Assembly: GCF_009604455.1 (NCBI RefSeq)
Contig: NZ_WEGL01000010.1
Coordinates: 62,001-126,000, forward strand
DNA from: Streptomyces sp. RB17
GTDB taxonomy: Bacteria > Actinomycetota > Actinomycetes > Streptomycetales > Streptomycetaceae
Length of the DNA stretch: 64,000 nt
Direction of reading: 5' to 3'
In this document: piece after piece, positions 60,073 to 64,000 of the stretch
Layout of the letters: every line of letters starts with the position of its first letter
How positions within the stretch are numbered: the first letter of the stretch is position 1
Notes under the pieces: generated by a model
The model's input: only the letters and a program-made list of their open reading frames with translations
Database searches by the model: none
Told to the model about the DNA's origin: nothing
Made by a program: the position numbers and the translations under genes

Positions 60073-63000
60073 CTACCCCAGCGGCTCGTCCAGCGGCACC
60101 TGCCACACCCCCGGCAGGTGCCCGTCCAGCTCCCCCGGCTCGAAGCGGCACATGCCGACCGCGTGCCAGAACTCGCCGGTGACGTCTCCCTCGTACTTGT
60201 AGCCGCCGGACGGGGACAGCGCCGCCCAGCCGCCGGGCATGCCGACCAGGGTGACCCGCAGGGTGGCCGGGCCGTCGGCGGGTACGTTCCACAGCCGTAC
60301 GGTGCCGTCCTCGCCGCCGCTGGCCAGCAGGGAGCCGTCGGGGCTGAAGGCCACGGCGAGGATCCGCCCGGTGTGACCTGACAGAAGAGCCGTCGCCTCG
60401 CCGGTGTCCGGGTTCCACAGGCGGACGGTGCGGTCGTCGCCCGCCGTCGCCAGCAAGGGCCTCGACGGATGCACCGCCGCCGTCCAGAGCTTGCCGGTGT
60501 GGCCGATCAGCCGATGGTCGATCTCGCCGTCCTTCCAGATCACCGCAGTACCGTCCCAGGAGGCGCTGGCCAGCCAGGAGCCGTCGGGGGCGAAGGCCAC
60601 GGCGTACACCCGGTCGGTGTGGCCGGCGAGCTCGGCGGTGATGCGGCGGCCGTCCATGTCCCAGATCCGCACCTTGCGGTCGTCGCAGCCGGTGGCCAGG
60701 ACCGCCCCGTCGGACCGGAAGGCGATGGCACGGACCCGGCCGAAGTGCTCGGTGAGGGTGGCGACGTGCGCCCCGGTGGCCCGGTACCACAGCCGGACCG
60801 TGTCGTCGTCGTTGGCGGTGGCGAGGAGTTCGCCGTCGGCGCTGAACGCCTCCGCCCACACATGGTCGGTCTCGACGTCGAGTTCGCGCTGGTACTCGCC
60901 GGTGGCCGCGTTCCACAGGTAGAGGTCGCCGTCGCTGCTCGCGGTCGCCAGCAGCGGCCCGGCGGGGCCGAACGCCGCCGACACCAGGCGGTCGCTCTGC
61001 CCGGCCAGTTCGCGCAGACGCCGGCCGGAGTCACAGCGCCAGACGCGGACCACACCGTCGTTGCCGCCCGCCGCCAGCATCGAGCCGTCGGCGCTGAAGG
61101 ACAGGGTGCCGACGCGCCGTCCGTGGCCGCGCAGGATGCGCCGGCCCTGGCCGGTGGCGGGGTCCCACAGCCGTACGACACCGTCGTTGCCGCCCGTCAC
61201 CAGCAGCGCGCCGGGACCCTGGCCCGGCGTGTCGCCGTGCGGACGGAACTTGCACACCCACACCGAGCCCCGGTGCTCGGCGGGCTGCCGGTTCAGGGGT
61301 ACGGCGACGGGGTCGGACCCCGGGTCGATCCGCCACAGCCGGACCACCCCGGCGCTGTCCCCGGCGGCGAGCAGGCTCCCGTCGGGGTCGAACAGCACCT
61401 GGTACACGGCCCCGCGGCAGCCGCCGAGCAGCCCGGCCGAGCGCCCGCCGGCCAGGTCCCACAGCCGTACCTCCCCCTCGGTGTCCCCGCTGACCAGCAG
61501 GGTGCCGCCGGGGTGGAAGTCCAGGGTGTAGACGCGGCCGGAGTGCCCGCTGAACTCGTGCCGCGGGGTGCCGGTTTCGAGGTCCCACACCCGTACGGTG
61601 CCACCCTCCCCCTCGTCGCCCTGGTCGCTGGTGGCCAGCACGGTGCCGTCCGGGCTGAACCGCGCCCGGTACACCGCGCCGCGATGGCCGGGCAGTTCGC
61701 CGGTCCGCCGCCCGGTGCCGAGGTCCCACAGGCGTACGGCGCCGGAGGCGTCACCGGTGACCAGGGTGGTGTCGCCCGGTGCGAAGGCCATGGTGTAGAC
61801 GGGCGCGGAGTGTCCGGGCAGCCGGTGCAGCGCGGTGCCCGACGCGGTGTCCCAGACGGTGACCACGCCGTCGGCGTCGCCGGTCGCCATCAGGGTGCCG
61901 TCGGCGTCCGGCACGACCGGCCACACCCCGCTCGCGTGAATCTCCAGCCGGTGCAGACAGCGGCCGGAGACGGGGTCCCACAGGCGTACGGTGCCGTCGG
62001 AGCTGCCGGTGGCCAGGACCCGGCCGCGGAACTTGACGGCGTACACCCGGCCGGTGTGGCCCTGCAGGGTGCGCTGGGGGATGCCGGTGGCGGCCTCGCA
62101 GACCAGGACGCCGCCGTCCTCGCTGCCGACGGCGAGCAGTTCGCCGTCGGGGCTGTAGGAGATGGGTTCGGGCAGCCGGCTGGTGCGCATGTCGAAGCCG
62201 TACGGCACGCCGACCGCGGAGGGCCGGAAACCGGAGTCGACGGCCATGCCGGGCGCGATCGCGGCGGTGGCCAGCTCGGGGCTGCGGTCCAGGGGGCCGG
62301 TGGTCGCCGCGATCAGCGCCGCCCGCCGCCACCGGCCGCCGTCCACCCGGGCGCCGGTCAGATCGGAGCCGATCAGCCGGGCCCGTCCGAGGTCGGCGCC
62401 GCGCAGGTCGGCGCCGGTCAGATCGGCGCCGTCGAGCCGGGCGCCGGTCAGCCGGGCGCCGCGCAGCACCGCACCGGAGAGGTTGGCGCCGACCAGCCGG
62501 GCGTCGGTCAGGTCGGCGCGGCTGAGGTCCACGCCGGAGAAGTCGCGGTGGGACAGGTCCTCCCCGGCCAGGGCGGCGCCGCGCAGATCGGTGTGGGCCG
62601 GCACGCGGAGCCGGCTGAGGATCTTCACGGCGTTGGCGCGGGCGGCGTCCGCAGAGGCCTCCGAGGAGGAGGTGCCGGACAGCTCCCGCTCGGCCCACGC
62701 CTGGCAGATCCGGTGGTCGGTGAGGTCGCACAGGAACTCGACCGCCAGCTGGCCGAGTTGGCGCCGGAACAGCAGGCTGCCGTCGCCGCCGGTGAGCCGG
62801 CGGGCGCACTCCCGGGCGACCAGCCACTCCACCACCGAGCCGTGGATGAACCGGAACACGCCGTCGTCGCTGCGCACCAGCAGGCTGCCGGAGCCGATGG
62901 CGTGGGCGGTCTGCTGCACCGACAGCCGGGCGTCCGCGAGCCCGGTCAGGGTCTCGGCGACATCGGTCAGCTCGTCCAGGCGCAGCGAGTCCTGCCCGCT

Positions 63001-64000
63001 CTCCCACAGCCGCAGGGCGAGCGCGGTGACCGCGTCCCACAGCTGGTCCAGGGACAGCCCGGGCGCCCGGCCGGGGCTGCCGCTGCCGCGCCGGACCTCG
63101 AAGTTCAGCCAGCCGGTGAGCACCTCCTCGTACAGCCCGGCGGGGCTGAGGGCGCGCCCGGCGCCGGCGACGGCGCGCAGCCGGTCGTCGTCGAGGTCGG
63201 CGACGAAACCGAGCAGCCGGGGGTTGCGGCACAGGGCGAGCAGGTCGGGGACGGCGTCCAGCAGCCGCAGCCGCTGGTCGGCGGCGCGTTCGTCGCCGTC
63301 GTAGCGGTTGACCAGGTAGGCGCGGATCTGCTGCGGGCTGAACTCCCGCACGGCCAGCACCCGGCGGTGCGGGAGCAGGCCGACGCGTTCGCCGAGCGCC
63401 GTGAGCACCTGGCCCTGGGAGCGGAAGTGCTGGGTACGGCTGGACACCACGATCTTGGCGCTGTCCACGGCGGAGTCCAGCAGGACCTGCAGCCGCTCGG
63501 CGGCACGGTCGTACGTCACCTGGTTCACCAGCTCGTCGAAGCCGTCGAAGAGCAGCACGATCCGGCCCTGCTGGAGCATGTACCTGAAGGCCCGCAGATC
63601 GATGTTGTCGACGCCGTGGGCGGCGAGGTGCGCGGCGACGAGACCCTCGAACGAATAGGCCCGGTCGAGGGCGTGCAGCTCGATCAACAGCGGGACGAGG
63701 TGCGGCAGTTCACCGGGGATCCGGCGGGCCAGCTCGCGCAGCGCGAAGGTCTTGCCGTGCCCGAAGTCGCCGAGCAGCAGCAGGAAGCGCCCCTGGTCGG
63801 AGTCGAGCAGCCGCAGCATCTCGTCCACGAGCCCGTCGCGGTCCTCGGCGTCGAGGCGCTCCACCTCCCGGTACCGCTGCGGCAGGTACATGCCCGGGGG
63901 ATAGCGGGGGTCGGTGCGCAACCGCTCGCTCTGCCCGGCGACATAGCCGCGCAGGTCCAGCAGCCCCTGGAACTCGGTGAAGCTGCGCACCCGGACGCCC
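60073..64000 (-). CDS. NACHT - pentapeptide repeat - WD40 protein (N-terminus outside window)
   Basis: The frame is open through the window edge; numbering is from the GTG at 63990. The NACHT ATPase has Walker A LLGDFGHGKTFALREL (residues 73-88) and Walker B RIVLLFDGFDELVNQV (143-158). A winged-helix-like region follows (SSRTQHFRSQG, FIHGSVVEWLVARE). Pentapeptide repeats occupy 468-550 (ADLTDARLVGANLSGAVLRG). Fifteen WD40 repeats (about 610-1245) end in forms such as GTVRLWDPVSG, enough for two seven-bladed propellers. A 60-residue tail (FEPGELDGHLPGVWQVPLDE) closes it. STAND/NACHT proteins of this layout sense ligands through the repeats; some bacterial ones stop phage. The missing N-terminus probably holds the effector. 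Confidence 0.88.
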   Translation of the reverse strand, partial: GVRVRSFTEFQGLLDLRGYVAGQSERLRTDPRYPPGMYLPQRYREVERLDAEDRDGLVDEMLRLLDSDQGRFLLLLGDFGHGKTFALRELARRIPGELPHLVPLLIELHALDRAYSFEGLVAAHLAAHGVDNIDLRAFRYMLQQGRIVLLFDGFDELVNQVTYDRAAERLQVLLDSAVDSAKIVVSSRTQHFRSQGQVLTALGERVGLLPHRRVLAVREFSPQQIRAYLVNRYDGDERAADQRLRLLDAVPDLLALCRNPRLLGFVADLDDDRLRAVAGAGRALSPAGLYEEVLTGWLNFEVRRGSGSPGRAPGLSLDQLWDAVTALALRLWESGQDSLRLDELTDVAETLTGLADARLSVQQTAHAIGSGSLLVRSDDGVFRFIHGSVVEWLVARECARRLTGGDGSLLFRRQLGQLAVEFLCDLTDHRICQAWAERELSGTSSSEASADAARANAVKILSRLRVPAHTDLRGAALAGEDLSHRDFSGVDLSRADLTDARLVGANLSGAVLRGARLTGARLDGADLTGADLRGADLGRARLIGSDLTGARVDGGRWRRAALIAATTGPLDRSPELATAAIAPGMAVDSGFRPSAVGVPYGFDMRTSRLPEPISYSPDGELLAVGSEDGGVLVCEAATGIPQRTLQGHTGRVYAVKFRGRVLATGSSDGTVRLWDPVSGRCLHRLEIHASGVWPVVPDADGTLMATGDADGVVTVWDTASGTALHRLPGHSAPVYTMAFAPGDTTLVTGDASGAVRLWDLGTGRRTGELPGHRGAVYRARFSPDGTVLATSDQGDEGEGGTVRVWDLETGTPRHEFSGHSGRVYTLDFHPGGTLLVSGDTEGEVRLWDLAGGRSAGLLGGCRGAVYQVLFDPDGSLLAAGDSAGVVRLWRIDPGSDPVAVPLNRQPAEHRGSVWVCKFRPHGDTPGQGPGALLVTGGNDGVVRLWDPATGQGRRILRGHGRRVGTLSFSADGSMLAAGGNDGVVRVWRCDSGRRLRELAGQSDRLVSAAFGPAGPLLATASSDGDLYLWNAATGEYQRELDVETDHVWAEAFSADGELLATANDDDTVRLWYRATGAHVATLTEHFGRVRAIAFRSDGAVLATGCDDRKVRIWDMDGRRITAELAGHTDRVYAVAFAPDGSWLASASWDGTAVIWKDGEIDHRLIGHTGKLWTAAVHPSRPLLATAGDDRTVRLWNPDTGEATALLSGHTGRILAVAFSPDGSLLASGGEDGTVRLWNVPADGPATLRVTLVGMPGGWAALSPSGGYKYEGDVTGEFWHAVGMCRFEPGELDGHLPGVWQVPLDEPLG

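Noticed and set aside
60130..62160. Repeated DNA pattern that might be taken for a tandem repeat or CRISPR-like array
   Set aside because: The periodicity of about 120-135 bases reflects WD40 repeats in the protein; the units diverge and there are no conserved short repeats with unique spacers.

Overview
The window is high-GC actinobacterial DNA with strong third-position GC bias and is almost certainly Streptomyces. Support comes from the proS / ispG-rseP-dxr housekeeping block, the DUF397 / XRE-DUF5753 / HATPase triad, Tat-type lipoprotein binding proteins, a DasR-like box in front of a chitinase, and many GTG starts with ATGA overlaps. No tRNA, rRNA, CRISPR array, transposase or integrase was seen.

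Layout: (1) 1-2.2 kb, 5' part of proS and two GNAT acetyltransferases. (2) 2.2-7.7 kb, a polymorphic-toxin cassette: WXG100-like protein, a 1449-aa RHS protein with an unfamiliar C-terminal domain, and a tiny S1-like protein overlapping its 3' end as candidate immunity gene. (3) 7.8-9.4 kb, DUF397/XRE genes divergent from an anti-sigma-like ATPase. (4) 9.4-13.4 kb, MEP-pathway genes ispG and dxr around the site-2 protease rseP. (5) 13.5-16 kb, a secreted protein and an acyl-CoA dehydrogenase. (6) 16.2-33.9 kb, a coherent xyloglucan utilisation locus: LacI regulator, GH31 alpha-xylosidase, secreted GH12 and GH74 endo-xyloglucanases, GH95 fucosidase-type and GH42 beta-galactosidase enzymes, a CUT1-type ABC importer without its own ATPase, and a GH3 beta-glucosidase carrying an inserted beta-trefoil-like segment. 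Four near-identical copies of the palindrome TCGAAGCGCTTCGA lie at the regulator's own promoter and at the divergent importer/GH3 promoter, defining a probable regulon.

(7) 33.9-46.8 kb: an S53 peptidase without propeptide, an aldehyde dehydrogenase with a PucR regulator, a membrane ATPase, GABA transaminase gabT, a PAP2 phosphatase whose 3' end runs antisense into a GH18 chitinase, a small protein whose ribosome-binding site is locked in a perfect 15-bp hairpin behind a CRP-like palindrome, and a His/Asp-rich secreted peptide. (8) 46.9-54.2 kb: a polyamine uptake and catabolism operon (aldehyde dehydrogenase, binding protein, PotA/B/C-type transporter, FAD amine oxidase) which, with gabT and the other dehydrogenase, can carry putrescine through GABA to succinate. 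(9) 54.3-60 kb: NADAR protein, two DUF4190 proteins, an ADD-like deaminase that is probably the aminodeoxyfutalosine deaminase of menaquinone synthesis, a glycerophosphodiesterase, a decayed gene and a membrane protein. (10) 60-64 kb: most of a NACHT - pentapeptide - WD40 (15 repeats) protein whose N-terminus lies beyond the window, of the type that includes bacterial NLR-like defence proteins.

Most interesting for follow-up: the RHS toxin/S1 pair, the xyloglucan locus with its operator set, the RBS-sequestering hairpin, and the NACHT protein. Gene functions are assigned from protein motifs read by eye; no database search was possible.
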